A stretch of DNA of 64,000 nucleotides. Origin: Daphnia pulex (Eukaryota; Arthropoda; Branchiopoda; Diplostraca; Daphniidae). Both the position numbers and the translations under genes were made by a program. The stretch spans positions 3,100,001 to 3,164,000 of the forward strand of contig NC_060019.1 of the NCBI RefSeq assembly GCF_021134715.1. Reading direction: 5' to 3'. The notes beneath the pieces were generated by a model. That model had not been told where the DNA came from and did not search any database. It saw only the letters and a list, made by a program, of their open reading frames with translations. Shown here piece after piece: positions 11,729-23,692 of this stretch; position 1 is the first letter of the stretch, and each line of letters opens with the position of its first letter.

Positions 11729-14700
11729 TTAGATAATGTCTTCTAGGTGGGATCTGTTTAAAAATGTTGCCAAGGCGTCCCTGATTTTGAACTGCGTATT
11801 AGCTCCCAGTGCTCTGTTGAGCCTGAGTATTTTATTTACGTCCATGGTCACGTTGAGGTTTGCTAGCAGCAGGTGGATCTCTTGGCGTTGGTTTTCAGTT
11901 GCCGGGCAGTCGATCACCTCGCATCCCTTCCTACTGCTGGGGTCTGCCTCCTTATCCATTCCGTGGTTGAAAGAGTTAAAGTGGTTGTGCCCTGACCTTA
12001 GTCTATGTAGACAGATCGTTGTTGCTCTGTCCGTGTGGTGGAACAGTTAGCCGTGTTTTGGTCATTACTTGGATGCAGTTTTTCTGGAATTTCTTGAGGT
12101 CGCACAGGAGATTCTCTTTCCAGTCGGCTCTTAGTAGTTCTTTTTTTTCTGATGGGGAGAGGGGGTAGTCCGCTTTCGTTCCTGATGGGTTAGTGCATTA
12201 GTATTGTGCCAGTCTGTCTGCTTCTTCATTTCCTTTAATGTCTACGTGGCTTGGAATCCAAGTTAGTGATGTCCGGGTGCCGCTGGAGCTGAGGCTGGCA
12301 ATGGTTTCTCTGATGTGGTGCAGTACATCGTTGTTGCTAGGGTTGATGGAGGCGATGGTTTTGCCCGAGCTTGAGTCGCAGAATATCATCACTTCCGGCG
12401 GGGATTCATTTAATTTGTAGGTGAGGTTCAGAACTAAGACGATAGCTAGTAGTTCTGCCAAAAATATGCTTGTTTGGTTGCTGAGGGACCAGGATTGCGA
12501 TAGGTTCCTATCTGGAACGTGTAATGCGCATGCTGTTGTTCGTCCTGTTGATGATTTTGACCCGTCCGTGAAGATGCACAGCGTTGAGGCCGGGGTTTGT
12601 AGATGAAGGGTTCTGAATAGCTCCGCTGCTGCTTCCTTTTTATTTACTGCGTCCTTTTTAGTTACAGGGAGCCATCTTGTTTTGCAGGGGGTTGGCTTGC
12701 TGGACGGAGGGTAGTTGTAGCTGGTCCAGGTTGGTGGCTCTCGTTGGTTCAGGTTGGGTTCAGGTTGGGTTCTCGAACGTGGCTACTCCCTGCTCCCGTA
12801 TGTACCACATTTCGTCTCTTAGGCCCGGTTTGCTTCTTTTTGGGTATTCCGTTGTTTTGTCGAAGAGCATCTTTGCAGTGCTGTACATTGCGTTGCAAGC
12901 TTTGTGGCTCAGGTTGACCAGGTATTTTCTTGTTAACCATTTTCTTCTTTATGCGGTGGGTCCAGTGTCCGATTCTGCGTAAAGAATCTCTTTCGGTGTA
13001 GATATTTTCGAGCCGAGGATTATTCTGATGATAGCCCGTTGGGCTATGTCCAGTTTTTCCAGGGAGGTTTTACTGGTATTTCCTTACGCTATCAGTCCGT
13101 AATCTATTTTGATTTGAATAAGGCTTTTGAATAGTAGGATGAGTGTTCGGGTGGGTTGTCCGGCTTTGGTGTTGGCTAGGATTTTGAACAGATTATTAGA
13201 AATCATGCAACTGTTGATTACGTTGTCGATATGCTGTTTCCACCTCAACTTTTGATCGAAAGTGACCCCTAGGAACTTGGTTGACTTTTTCGGGTTGATC
13301 CTGTGGCCATTCAGAAACAGTAGTGGCTCTTCCCCTGGTTTTTTAGGATCTTTTGAAAGTGATCATTACTGATTTGTCAGGGACGAATTTGAATTTCTAT
13401 TTCCTTCCCCAACGGTGGGCGTCATCCATGGCTGGCTGTAGTGCTTCTGCTTCGCTGGGCCTTTTAGTTTTCGTGAATATCATGATGTCGTCCGCGAATA
13501 GCATTGTTTTTGTATTGAACCTGTGGGTTTGAAAATCCGACATCATGATGTTGAACAATGTAGGGCTCAATGCCGCTACCTGTGGTACTCCGTTCACTAC
13601 TATCTTTCCTGTGGACAGCTTTTTGCTGATTCTCACTTTCATTGTCCGGTCCGTCAAGAAGCTCTTCGTCCAGGCGAGTATCTAGCCATTGATTCCAAGC
13701 ATTGCCATCTTGTAGAGCAGGCCTTGGGTCCATTCTGTGTCATAAGCTTTTGATATGTCTAGGAACACGGCCACTATAGAGCGCTTTTCGCTGAAGCTCA
13801 AGATGATTTCCGTTTCTAGTTTTACTATATGGTCTGTCGTGCTGCATCCTCGTCTGAATCCTGCTTGATCGATGGTAATTTTGGTTTTAGTTTCCAGGAA
13901 CCAATGGAGTCGGTTTGCTATTATCCTTTCCATCGTCTTGAAGAGACATGAAGTGAGGGCCACCGGTCTATACGAGCTTGGATTCTCTTCTGGTTTGCCT
14001 GGCTTCAGCAGAGGGATAATTGTTGACTCTTTCCATTTTGTTGGGACGGCCGCGTTTGCAAGTAGAACGTTTAGTGGGTGCTGTATTGATTTCTTGTTAG
14101 TTTCCGACAGCTTTCTTAAAATTTTGTTGTGTATTAGGTCCGTTCCGACTGCGTTGCTTTTCGATCTGGGTAGGCTCCTTTCGATTTCTTCCATAGTTAT
14201 TGGGTCGTTGAGGGGGTCTGGTGAGTCCGATTAGGCGAGCCTGGTAATCGTTTCCTCATATTTCCGGTTGTTTGGGGTTTGTCGGCAGGGTGAACAGAGC
14301 TGAATTGGTTCAGGAAAGCTTGGGCCTTTTTGCTGGGGTCGTTGAAGATTACCTCGTTGATTTGTTGGGTCTACCGGGTGTGGGGGCCGATCCTTTGCCT
14401 GTCATACTTTTGACAAATGCCCACATTTTTGGTTGATCCCTTGGGCCTAGTTCGTTAATGAAGCTGGTCCAGGCCTGTTTTTTAGCTGTCAGAATCCCTT
14501 TCTTTTTCCGTGCCTCTGCTTTGTTTCATTCGGACCTTGCCTCAGCCGATAGAGATGACTTTCTCCATGTCTTGAATAATTTTCTTGCCTTCTTCACCAG
14601 GTTGGCACAGTTTTCGTTCCACCACGGTCTTCTCGGTTTCGGTCTGGTTGTTTCTTTAGGGGTGGACCTTTTTGAAATTTTTTCCGTTGGCTGATTCCAG

Positions 14701-15480
14701 GGCTTCCGTGAAGATTTCTATCACCTCGTCTGGGTCATCTATAGAGGTGAAATTTGCCTTCGCTAGGTGTTCCTCTATTTAGTTGTTCCAGGCCGTCCAT
14801 TATTCTTCTCGTCTATGATCCATGTGGGTGGTGGGCCACTCAACTTGCTTGCTGCGGCGTTCTGGGTGGTGATGACCGGGAAGTGGTCACTGCCTAGGTA
14901 TGGGCTTGATAGTTGCTGTGGCTGCTAGCCCTGGTGATGTAAAAGTTAGGTCGATAGTGGAGTTTTTACTGGTTGATGGGTGGACTCTAGTTCCCAAGTC
15001 TATGGGCGAGATGATGCAGGCGTTGTGCGTTTATGCTGGATTAGGGCCTCATTCATTGATCATCCTGCCTTGTTGGGCCTCGTGTCTGTCTCCCATGCGC
15101 CGTGATGGCTGTTGAAATTTCCAGTTGTTACAAATTCGTTGGGGTGGTGAAGTAGTGGCACGATATCTTCGATTCCGCAGTCCCCTCTCGGCACGCATGC
15201 TGAGATGAAGATGATTTCCTCTAGGTTTTGGCAGAAGATTTTCACACTGATTGCTTCAACGGTGGTGGACGTCGTGATTTTCAAGGGTTGAAACTGAAGT
15301 GCTTTATGAACAAAAATCGATACTCCTCCTCCAATACGGTTGGATCGATTCTTCTTGAGTATGTGGTACGATTTGAACTTAACATTGAACGGGTTTGCCC
15401 AGTGGGTTTTGCTGAGAAATACGATTTCTGGTTTTGTTTTAGACAAAAAATTGCGGAATTCTTCTAACTTAGACTTATTG
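11729..15480 (-). pseudogene. I-type ORF2: endonuclease, reverse transcriptase, RNase H
   Basis: Endonuclease at 15446-15060 (EIVFLSKTHWANPF, GGGVSIFVHKALQF, GNFNSHHGAW). RT at 14194-13397: NAVGTDLIHNKILRKL, SYRPVALTSCLFKTMERII, DQAGFRRGCSTTDHI, FLDISKAYD, VNGVPQ, and the FADD catalytic motif (LFADDIMIF). A single in-frame TAG near 13682 breaks the RT. RNase H at 12461-12198 (AELLAIVLVLNL, FCDSSSGKTI, WIPSHVDIKGNEEADRLA) keeps its acidic residues. A zinc-knuckle-like tail follows at 11959-11729. Frame changes separate endonuclease from RT and RT from RNase H. Confidence 0.88.
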
Positions 15481-16024
15481 AGACCTCTGGCATTCCACTG
15501 AATGCATTTGAATTCGTTCGTTGATTGTTTTTTTTTTGTTGTCTAGTTGTCATGTTGGATAATCTCCATGGTTTCTTCGTTGAAGTCGAAGATGGGGCTT
15601 GCTGGTCCATTCGCTTGCCAGGGTGAGTTCTTTAATCCCTCTGGTCCTTCTTGGTGCTGGGCCGGGCGCTGTCTAAGCTGTCTGCTCGTACTATTGGGCC
15701 AGGGCTGGCGATGAGCTTCTTCAGTATCTCCTCCAGTTTGTCGAATCCTTCCTGTTGTGTTTATTCTCTCTACAACCCAAATGCGCGTTGCTAAACCAGA
15801 TTTGAGTTGCTGAAACCCACTCACTACTCACTACGTCTTCTAGAACTCTAGCTAGCTCTTCTCTTCGTTGTGATACCTGACAGGAGATAGTCGTCCGACT
15901 TGCAACTAGGTTATATTTGATAGCATTAAGTCGAACAAACATATTTCTGTTCTTTGTTGAGGTTCATACATGTTTATAAGTTAATAAATTATGGCAGAAA
16001 TGTTCTTCTGTCTAATAGTAGAGT

Positions 16025-17227
16025 TTATAATTTCAACACTTCCGCTTGGTTTTGCACCATCTCTACTTGTTGCTTTTCTACGTTGTCGAATCTTGTGTTG
16101 AAATTTGAGACCTGCTCTTTTATTGAGGCCAGGTCCTTTGCCATTTCATTGATTTTCGTGTTTATTCTTGGAATAGTCGCTTCTCTGACTAATTTAATTT
16201 CCTGTTGCAGGGCTTTCAGTTGTTCCTTTAGTGGTTTCATCTCTGCTTCCTGGTTGGAGTTGATCTGCATTGAGGGCCCCAACCCTGGTCTTCTGGATAA
16301 TCCGTTCGTGAGTTGTTGTTGCCTGGTTCTTGCTTCTTCTATGGTTATGCCTTCTAGATAGGCCATCTTAACGATTTTCTCCATTTCCATGTAGGTGGGG
16401 CAGTCGTTGTCTCCGGATTCATGAGCCTCACTGTTGCAGTTTATGCAGTGTGTAGAGCACGCTTGGGATGGTGGGTGGGGTTTGCTGCATTTCTTGCAAA
16501 CCTGTTTAGTTGCGTTACACCTGGATGTGGTGTGGCCTAGGTTTCCGCACTTTTAGCAGCGGTAAGGATTTAGGACTGAGATTTGTACCCTAAAACTCAT
16601 CGATGCAATCCTTACTCTGTCCGGGATGGTGGTGGCGAACGTAATATTCAATGTTTTGGATTGGATCTCTGGTCTGTTTCTGATTGGTAGCCTTTTTACG
16701 TTGGTTACTCCCTGTTCTTGTAGGGCTTCTAGGATCGCCTCTTCTTTATCACATATGGGAACCCCGAAAATGACTCCATTCATACTAGTTGACGAGCTCT
16801 TAGGTAGTGTTCATGTCACCGGGTGGCCTGGCAGCGTGTTTATTCCTAGTAATCTGGTCTGTTGGATCTGGTCATGTGGAATCACGTACAGGTCGCCTCC
16901 TCTTAGTACCGTCGCATCTTTTAGGTTTCCAGCTGCTGTGAAGATTGCTTGTCGTACGGCTTCCCGTTGGGATATCGGAATATTCTTGAAGCTTTTTCCG
17001 CCATCATTGAAGTGTATGATAACGGGCGTGGTACGCTGTTCAGGGTTGCGTTGGCGTTTTGCGATGGGGGGTGGGGGGTGGGGGTGGGGTTTCATTATCC
17101 CGTTTTGCTTTGTAACTGTCACGGTAATGGGTACCTGATCGCGTGCGGCGCGCACTTCCTTTCTTTTGGCTGTCCCGTGGGTCTCGTGGCCACGAGATTT
17201 TATATAAGTGGTTTTGATCGAGAGCAA
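16025..17227 (-). pseudogene. I-type ORF1, gag-like nucleic-acid-binding protein
   Basis: One continuous minus-strand frame of about 400 codons broken only by two nonsense codons, a TGA near 16811 and a TAA near 16553. The TAA falls inside the first CCHC knuckle, between its first two cysteines. Three knuckles follow each other (CGNLGHTTSRC, CKKCSKPHPPSQAC, CINCNSEAH...DC). A heptad-like coiled coil covers 16200-16025 (LKEQLKALQQEIKLV). The frame is preceded by an in-frame TGA at 17228, so the first usable ATG may be 17095. The protein would package element RNA. Confidence 0.8.
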
Positions 17228-17277
17228 TCACTGTGAGTCTTGTCGCGACGAAGGTTGAAGCCGAACTCAGCCGTCCG

Positions 17278-17282
17278 GTGTT
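17278..17282. repeat. 5-bp target duplication GTGTT, right copy
   Basis: Matches 10949-10953. Confidence 0.85.
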
Positions 17283-18213
17283 GATGCTGGATCTGTGAAA
17301 AGCGGCAAGGATGCAAGATCTTCTGCAAATTCCTTAAAAACAATTGACGTGAAGGCTCGAAAAGTCACCTTCTTGGTCGGTTGTAACGGCCTGGTTAGTC
17401 ATAATGAGCACTGAAGAACAAAATGATCATTGTACATATCCGACACCCACGTTGAAGCCACAATTGATTTTGTCGCTCTTGAAAAAAACAGGTCGAGAAG
17501 ATGGCCACTCGAGTGTGTAAGCCCTTTTTCTGCCGTAGGGACATCCGTGGCGAGATCCTCTGGATCTTTCTAGTGCCTGTCGGTACAAAGCCCTATAGAG
17601 AATCCCCTCTTAACCCTTGTTTACGTGGCGTCTAGAAGTTAAAAACTTTTATTATCTCACGTCGATAAAGGGTTAAAGCAGTAACATGCTGAACCAAATT
17701 AAAGGAATTCATCGGGCTCAATAACTCGCGACCAATGGGATCAGGGGTCGCAAAGTGGAGATTAAAGTCACCCGCCATCAGAAGATTTCCCGAAGATGAA
17801 GTGCCGATCGATTCCCGAAACGTAGAAAACTCACGCATAAACTGGCCCTTGTTGCAAGATGGAGGCCTGTAGATTATCACAAGACGAGTGGCCATCGACT
17901 TGATTGCGACGGTGATGTCCAGAAGTTCAAAAGTCAAGAAGGAAGTAGTTGGATGCGGATGAATTTTGATCGTGTTCTTGTAGACAAGAGCAACACCTCC
18001 TCCTCTCTTTCAAATCCTTGGAACGTGAGCTGAAGAGTAACATTCTGGGGAACTAGCAGCAAGACAGGTAGCTCCGTTATGCTGAGAGAGCCACGTCTCC
18101 GTTATCACCAGCAAGTCAAGCTTTGAAAAAACAATAAGGTCATGAACCATAGCACAATTGTTAACGATTGACAGTGCATTCACAAGCCCAAACTGTGGCC
18201 AGCACTTGAACAA
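17283..18213 (-). pseudogene. L2-type endonuclease half
   Basis: Minus-strand frames give FGLVNALSIVNNCAMVHDLI and LDLLVITETWLS (18213-18010), then LVIIYRPPSCNKG and LLMAGDFNLHF (17937-17690), then, past the MITE, GHLLDLFFSRATKSIV and DHFVLQCSL (17510-17390), then LFTDPAST at the I-element junction. These are AP-endonuclease motifs. Frame changes near 18010 and a stop near 17397 disrupt it. Confidence 0.85.
17521..17672. mobile_element. MITE family A, copy 1 (about 151 bp, TTAA target)
   Basis: Begins GCCCTTTTTCTGCCGTAGGG and ends CACGTCGATAAAGGG followed by TTAA. Inner core GTTTACGTGGCGTCTAGAAG is shared with copies at 55822-55966 and 57474-57624. It interrupts the L2 endonuclease between VQHVTAL and the THxxGHLLDL motif. 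Terminal CCCTTT repeats and a TTAA target suggest piggyBac-type mobilisation. Confidence 0.8.
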
Positions 18214-18400
18214 ACGTGATCATTTTGCATTAAATCCTCCTCTTCACCCATGCCTTGTACAATGAGCTCAAGGCCAAGTCGACTGATAGTAATTAGATCA
18301 CGAAAGTTTAGCCTTGCCGTCACAAGTGGCAACGCCAAGAGAGAGATTATCATATTACGACCGTAAACACCGGCCATGGAAGGTGATAGAATCTATAAGG

Positions 18401-19285
18401 ACAGCACAAAACCGCAGAGTTACGTAAAAAAGAACGGATATTATGAAAGTACTTAAGTTCATTGATCAAATCCACACGAAGAAGCAGCGAAAAAATGCAC
18501 ACACTACACAGTAATTACACGAAAAAAGGGAGCCCAGATTTCCTGCACAAGGGTGCAAAGCAGACGACACCTATAATAATTATTAATAGGATAATCAAGA
18601 ACCAATGTATCTGAATTATGTAACATAAATCAGTCATGCATGACTAATATTGAAATAGACAACCACACAACAGTGTGCTGATCAGAGAACTATCATCTCT
18701 GCAGAAAGATGTCACATGTTTTCAGCTACAAAACCCTCACATAATGAAATGGATCGACCTAGTCTAGGACCTACACATTCTGTAAAAATGAAATGAGATT
18801 CAATATAATTTATCATTTATCATTCAAAACGCAAAAAATTACGATTATACCTGTTGAAGGACTCAACATTCATAATATTCCACTCTATGAACCAATTAAC
18901 AGAATAAACTACAGTCCACTAAAACTATACTAAAACTACAAACTGCATTTCAAAGCGTGGTGTCGTCTTCTTCAGATCTCCTAGGCAACGAGTAATGGGA
19001 GAAGGAAGAGGAGCAAATATGGCCACAGCACAGAAGAAGACCACGTACTAGGTACTGTCAGTTTTGCCTATCATAATAGTTGTTGCCTTGCGATGACGTT
19101 ACCTCCTCGTGACAATCCAAAGGGATTGGTGGATGAACCCTTCGACGGAGTTGGTGCGCTGTCGCTGGTGTGTGCGTGCGGATTTCCGAAGTTCTTTGTA
19201 CTTATGAGTACGTGTACGAATGAGTTATAATGGCTCCTCTGTACGGTGAAAGGAACTAGGTCGTTTTCACTCGCACGCCGGTGTA
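18401..19285. other. Intergenic, no gene seen
   Basis: AT-rich, no exon or repeat that I can support. Confidence 0.4.
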
Positions 19286-19754
19286 CAGTACCATAAAAAA
19301 TTCCGAACAGCGATTTTTTTGTTTTATGCCACCTATCCATGTATCGGGAAACTGTATTTGGCTTTTCTACTTAAATTTAGGGGGCTAGGAACAAAGCGAA
19401 AGGTGGGAAGAAAGTTATGTCTGGAATAGCCTTAGGCTCGTTGTCAATTTTTGGACAAGTGACGAGGAAACCTCAAAACTGCCATGTAAGCGGAAATAAT
19501 TCGCTATTCATTTTTTCGCGCCATGACAATTCCAGACAGCCTGTCTGAATTTGTTCATATTTTTTTTTTTGGGGGGGGGAGACATGGCCGAGGGCTAATT
19601 GAGCCTATAACTCCTTTTTTCATTCTTCCCAGTTCCCACCATTCACTTTGTTCCTTGCCTCTCGAATTAGGGTCTAAAGCCAAACAGCTTCCCGAAATAT
19701 GGATAGATGGCTCAAAACAAAAAATTCCGTTCGGATTTTTTTTGTAGAATACTG
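19286..19754. mobile_element. MITE family B with about 75-bp inverted termini, TA target
   Basis: The left end TACAGTACCATAAAAAATTC...GCCACCTATCCAT...TCGGGAAACTGT is repeated in inverted form at the right end (19690-19756), as TACAGTATTCTAC...GCCATCTATCCAT...TTCGGGAAGCTGT. Outermost CAGT with flanking TA at 19284-19285 and 19755-19756 fits a Tc1/mariner-type element. The interior (about 320 bp) has no transposase. Confidence 0.8.
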
Positions 19755-19756
19755 TA

Positions 19757-20359
19757 CAGCTGACTAATTCCTTGACGGGGGGTTTCATTAATACCCATTA
19801 CCCTCAAACGAGTCCATCAGTTTTTCGTGCGTTGCGGGTGGAGAGATGCCGAGCAAGTGGGCGACTATATCGATGGTATACGGCTGGTCCAGTTTCTTTT
19901 GTTTTTTTCCTTTGATTTTCTTTTTTCTCTTTTTTTATTCGCATAAAATTTCATTTCAAACTTCAAATCTTTTACTTGAAAATGCAGTTTCATTTCTTAC
20001 ATTTTCCCATTTACTGCAAATCGAGAAAAACAACACAAATCGAGTAAACAAGTATCTACCCCAGATCATGAATGGATTTGTTCACATTAGAAAAGGGAAA
20101 AAAACTTTGCTGATTCCATTAAATAACAGTAAATAGCACGTTAAGCACAATACATCTTTCAATTAACACGCCATTAATTAACACGATGTAAATCAATGAT
20201 GGGATAGAATAAACCAGGATGCGCTATGTGCGCGTGTGCGCAGAAAATCCCCTGTCACGATAAAAATAACCCTCATAATAAAAAAAAAAATCCGATAAAG
20301 ATGAAACCTTGTTAAAGATGAAAGCGAAAATCAAAAATGAATTCCTTGCAGAATCTCAC
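19757..20359. other. Intergenic, no gene seen
   Basis: Low-complexity T-rich and A-rich tracts and a repeated TTAACACG motif near 20165-20185. Confidence 0.4.
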
Positions 20360-20639
20360 CTTAATGTAACGATGGCTGTGATCTGGATGCCACCAACGAG
20401 GTTTCTGCGTGCTGATTCCCACGGCCTGGACTGCTCGTTCCTGATGGACCAAATTACGTGCTCTTGGCACGCTCCAAAATGCAAATGTTCTATCTGTCCA
20501 ATCCGAGGCACAATAAATGGCACTGTACGGTCATAAACAAGATCAAAAATATATTAGATTTAAACGACTGAAAAGTAAACGCGAAAATAATAATAAACCT
20601 TGGCCGGCCAATTGTTCTGAGGAGGTAGTCAACGTGCAT
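20360..20639 (-). CDS. Candidate two-exon gene, unknown
   Basis: An ATG at 20639 begins MHVDYLLRTIGRP. A donor (AAG|GTTTAT, 20599) and an acceptor (GTACAG, 20523-20525) join it in phase to exon 20360-20522 (AIYCASDWTDRTFAFW, then WWHPDHSHRYIK), which ends at a good donor (GTGAGA). Another frame of the second exon is also open (GQIEHLHFGACQEHVIW), which weakens the call. No family recognised and no downstream exon found. Confidence 0.25.
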
Positions 20640-21340
20640 AAAAAAACACTTCGATTTTATCAGCGTACTTGGTAACATCGGCCTCATCTTTAGAATTTCC
20701 TTCCCCGCCCAAACCTTTCACGTTGTTGAATGAGGGAAGCACTGTTTCAAAGATAATCTCACTTTAAGCAGTTAAAAGTGAATACAATTAATATGGTTGT
20801 AATGTTATGTTTCAGCACTATGAAAAATCAAGATAATAAACGATCGCTTTCAGTCAATATTGAAATACACGCGTTCAGTAAATCAAATCGTCTCGATTGC
20901 ACAAAGAAAAGATGGTTTTTACCATGACTGAATGACCCGATAAACAAATCCTTCGGTTTGAAAGTATGATGCACACTATTCAAACGGGCCAAAATTAAAT
21001 GAATGAAGCATCGTCGTAGAATAACTAACAAGACTGTACCTTATTTCAACGGCTGTGCAGTTCCGATGAAATGCGGCGTGAATTCACAAGGGTCTCATTT
21101 GGTTTTGCATGGTACGCGACCGTGGAATATGCGGCTGAGCACAGTGAAGGGTTTCTTGGCTGAATCTTCAAATGGCGGGTGTAAAGTAGCGAGTTGCTCC
21201 TAAGCGAAATATGAGTTGTTTTGGTGAGTAAACTGAAATCCAAGTCTAAATCTTTAAAAATATAACAGTAACAAAAAAGAAAGTCAGAATTGAATTTAAA
21301 AGTAACGATGGGCAGTGTTTGATGTGCCCACCAGTTTCCA
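20640..21340. other. Possible further minus-strand exons, unsupported
   Basis: Open minus-strand frames at 20930-21005 (HHTFKPKDLFIGSFSHG, ending at a GTAAAA donor-like site) and 21050-21210 (TRHLKIQPRNPSLCSAAYST). They might be upstream exons of the 20360 candidate, but the joins cannot be fixed by eye. Confidence 0.2.
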
Positions 21341-23692
21341 AGAAGTAATCACGAGAAGCTCCCGGCTATATTTCTCCCGGCCTTATCCACCTCGTTCTGC
21401 ACCCCTGCTCCTGTTGTGAGTTTTACAGACAAAAATATAAAGAGACTTTTAAACAGATCTGGGAAGGTGGGATGGGAGATAGACTGTAAAAGTCTGAATC
21501 CGTTTTTATTCTTATAATTACAATCGCTGAGCGATCCCTCGAGCAATTTACAAATTATAATAAAAAACTCCATTCCACTTTTACAGTGATTTCAAAGATC
21601 GGTGTATGGTAAATTTTTGCTCAAAATAGCCTGTGAAATCGATAAATTAGTGGTCGTAGGGAGCCTGTAAAACCAAGTGAAGGTTGATTCGGCCACTCAG
21701 TCACCTGCCACAAAAATTGAGTCGATCGGAACGCCTTGCGCTACCGCTTGAGATGTGGCCGGACTACTACTACACGGACTACGGAGTGGGCTGTAAAAAA
21801 CGAATTTATTCCGGCTTCTAAAAGCACTGACCTGATCCAGTGACTTACGGAGCTGGCAGAAACGTGATTGAAGGGAGCGATGACCTCTAAAAGGAGAAAA
21901 AGACCGTTTTTCTCGTTCCTCTATACATCTGTTGTGTAGATGTGCCGGCTCGCCCTGAAAAATAACTTTTCCTTCTGATGAATCCATGCTTTTGATCCAC
22001 CAACTGAGGTCGGCTTTCGCTTCTTCCGATAGAACTAAGTTTTTTTTCAAAATCGCCGCCATTTCTGCCTAACATCCAAATTAGTTCCGACTGCACTTTC
22101 CTGTAGTGGGTCTGGGCAAACGGCGAGACCGGAATGGCCCAAGAGAAATTGCCCATCACTTTCGCAAGGTCTCTTAATTTAATTCTGTTGTTGTTTAGGG
22201 CCTGAACGCACAGTTTGCGCGTCTTTTCTCTTTTTGCCGAAGGTAGAATAAAAGCCAGGGACAGGGAGTTCAAAATGATTCCCAATAATTCCAACGACTG
22301 AGTCTGAGCGTTAACGACTGGGTTCCCAGTTAAAGAGAAAACCCAGTCTTTGAAGGAGATCCGACGCCATCTTGATACCCGCCACCAGTCCCTCCCTTTT
22401 TTTATTCAGGAAAAGCATATCGTCCCGATATATGATCACCCTATAACTCCTCTAGAGCACAAGGCCGCCATAACCGGTTTTAAAATTCTTGTAAAGACGC
22501 GTGGGGCTGGGGCTAAGCCAAAGGGCATAAAAACAGATTGATAGGCTATCCTCTTCCCAACGAAACCTTAAAAAAGGTTGGCGGTTGTTGCATACCGGAA
22601 CTGTGAGATACGCGTCCCGTAAATCAAATTTGGCCATCTAGTCCCCTTTTTTCAACAAGTTTTTTACCACATCTAGCCCTTCCATTTTAAAATGAGTTTG
22701 ATGGATATGCTGGTTAAGATTCTTTAAGTTAATTATTCGCCTATAACCCCTCGTCTTTTTTGGAATGGCAAAAATTCTACTGAAAAAAAACGGGATGTCT
22801 GGGGCTACTGAGATTGCCTTTTTTCTGAGTATGTCTGCCACTTCCTTGTCGCAAACTGCTTCCGTTTGCGGGCCTATTGGGCACTACCCCATCCAAAAAG
22901 ATGACTGACCTCCGTCGGAGAAAACTTTGAAGGATCCTTGAGCAAATTCTTGAATCTTGGGTAAACGCTATTCATTACGTTTGCTCCTCTGTTCTTGGAT
23001 ATAAAGAAATAGTCTTCCGCCAAGAGCTCGATTGCATTCTCCAGCACTCAGCCTTCTTCTGTAGAGGGATCGATGCGGCTCCAGAGTGAAATCAAAGGTC
23101 TAGCCACGTCTTAAACCTTTTGCTGAGTAGATTTCGAGATGAGTTCTCTCTGTCCGATGAATTCCCAGTGCCTGCTGCGAATAATGTGGCGCTCTACCAC
23201 ATCTTCCATTTTTGGACAAGCTAGATTGAACGTTTCGTCCTCGAAAACTGGCTTAAAGGATTCCCTTAATTCTCTTGTGTGAGTGGCCTGCTGGCCCACC
23301 GAAATCCAGGATGCTAACTGAATTGAAGCTTCTTTCGGAAAAACATGTGGTGCCTTCGGTTGAGGATGTGTAAACTGCCGAGATCACGACGAGTAACTGG
23401 TTCGACGGGATCTTGATATGCTCCTGCTGTCTCTGTGTGATCTGTCACTCCAATCTCTTGAGCTTGAACTATATCGCCACCTGCTTTCTCCAATTCTGTC
23501 CCTCTTGCGACGATAACGATCTTGTGAACGTGAAAGGGACCGAGATCTAGAGCGTGATGGACTAGTTGGTTGTCTAGGGGGAAAACGGGGACGTGGGCGT
23601 GCTGGTCTGCTTCCTAAATCTTGGTTAACTCTAGAATAAATGGAGTAATGGTCGCTAAATGGTGATTCGGGATTACCCGTGACTGCACTCAC
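21340..23692 (-). pseudogene. Decayed DIRS-like retrotransposon, RT and RNase H region
   Basis: Minus-strand order: an Arg/Ser-rich gag-like segment (23692-23384), 23299-23111, then RT blocks FAIPKKTRGYRRIINLKNLN and HFKMEGLDVVK (22841-22638), KFDLRDAYLTVPV (22637-22452), the catalytic box read as YRDD near 22425, and LLGIILNSLSLAFILPSAKR and LRDLAKVMGNFSWA (22294-22100), a region conserved in DIRS elements. EEAKADLSWWIKSM (about 22000) leads into RNase H. The same motifs occur in the better copy at 39372-42007. Multiple stops and shifts; no tyrosine recombinase or terminal repeats found here. Confidence 0.8.

Larger units (their letters stand above)
10954..17277 (-). mobile_element. Full-length I-clade-like non-LTR retrotransposon, 6324 bp
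   Basis: On the minus strand: 5' UTR, ORF1 with three zinc knuckles and a coiled coil, then ORF2 with AP endonuclease, reverse transcriptase and RNase H. An RNase H domain downstream of RT is characteristic of the I group of non-LTR elements, which includes the I, R1, LOA and Tad branches. Flanked by GTGTT duplications. The 3' end is a C run followed by an A-rich tail (CCTAAAAAATCAAAAATCC). Several nonsense codons make this copy defective. Both ends are judged from the duplication and the restored L2 frame. Confidence 0.88.
8860..18400 (-). mobile_element. L2/CR1-type non-LTR retrotransposon, split by two insertions
   Basis: Endonuclease lies at 18213-17283 and linker, reverse transcriptase and 3' end at 10948-8860, on the minus strand. 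The two halves are separated by an I-type element (10954-17277), and the endonuclease also carries a MITE (17521-17672). Removing the I-type element with one copy of its 5-bp duplication joins the L2 frame cleanly across the linker (DPAST to LKGLLKQYNEG), which confirms the nesting. The 3' end has the L2-like form GCGCTTTGAAC...CTTTATAAATT. The 5' edge near 18200-18400 is uncertain. Confidence 0.85.

Noticed and set aside
13872..14234. 120-residue plus-strand frame
   Set aside because: Antisense shadow of the I-type RT.
22350..22541. Plus-strand frame as a separate gene
   Set aside because: Antisense of the DIRS-like RT, whose YRDD box lies here on the minus strand.
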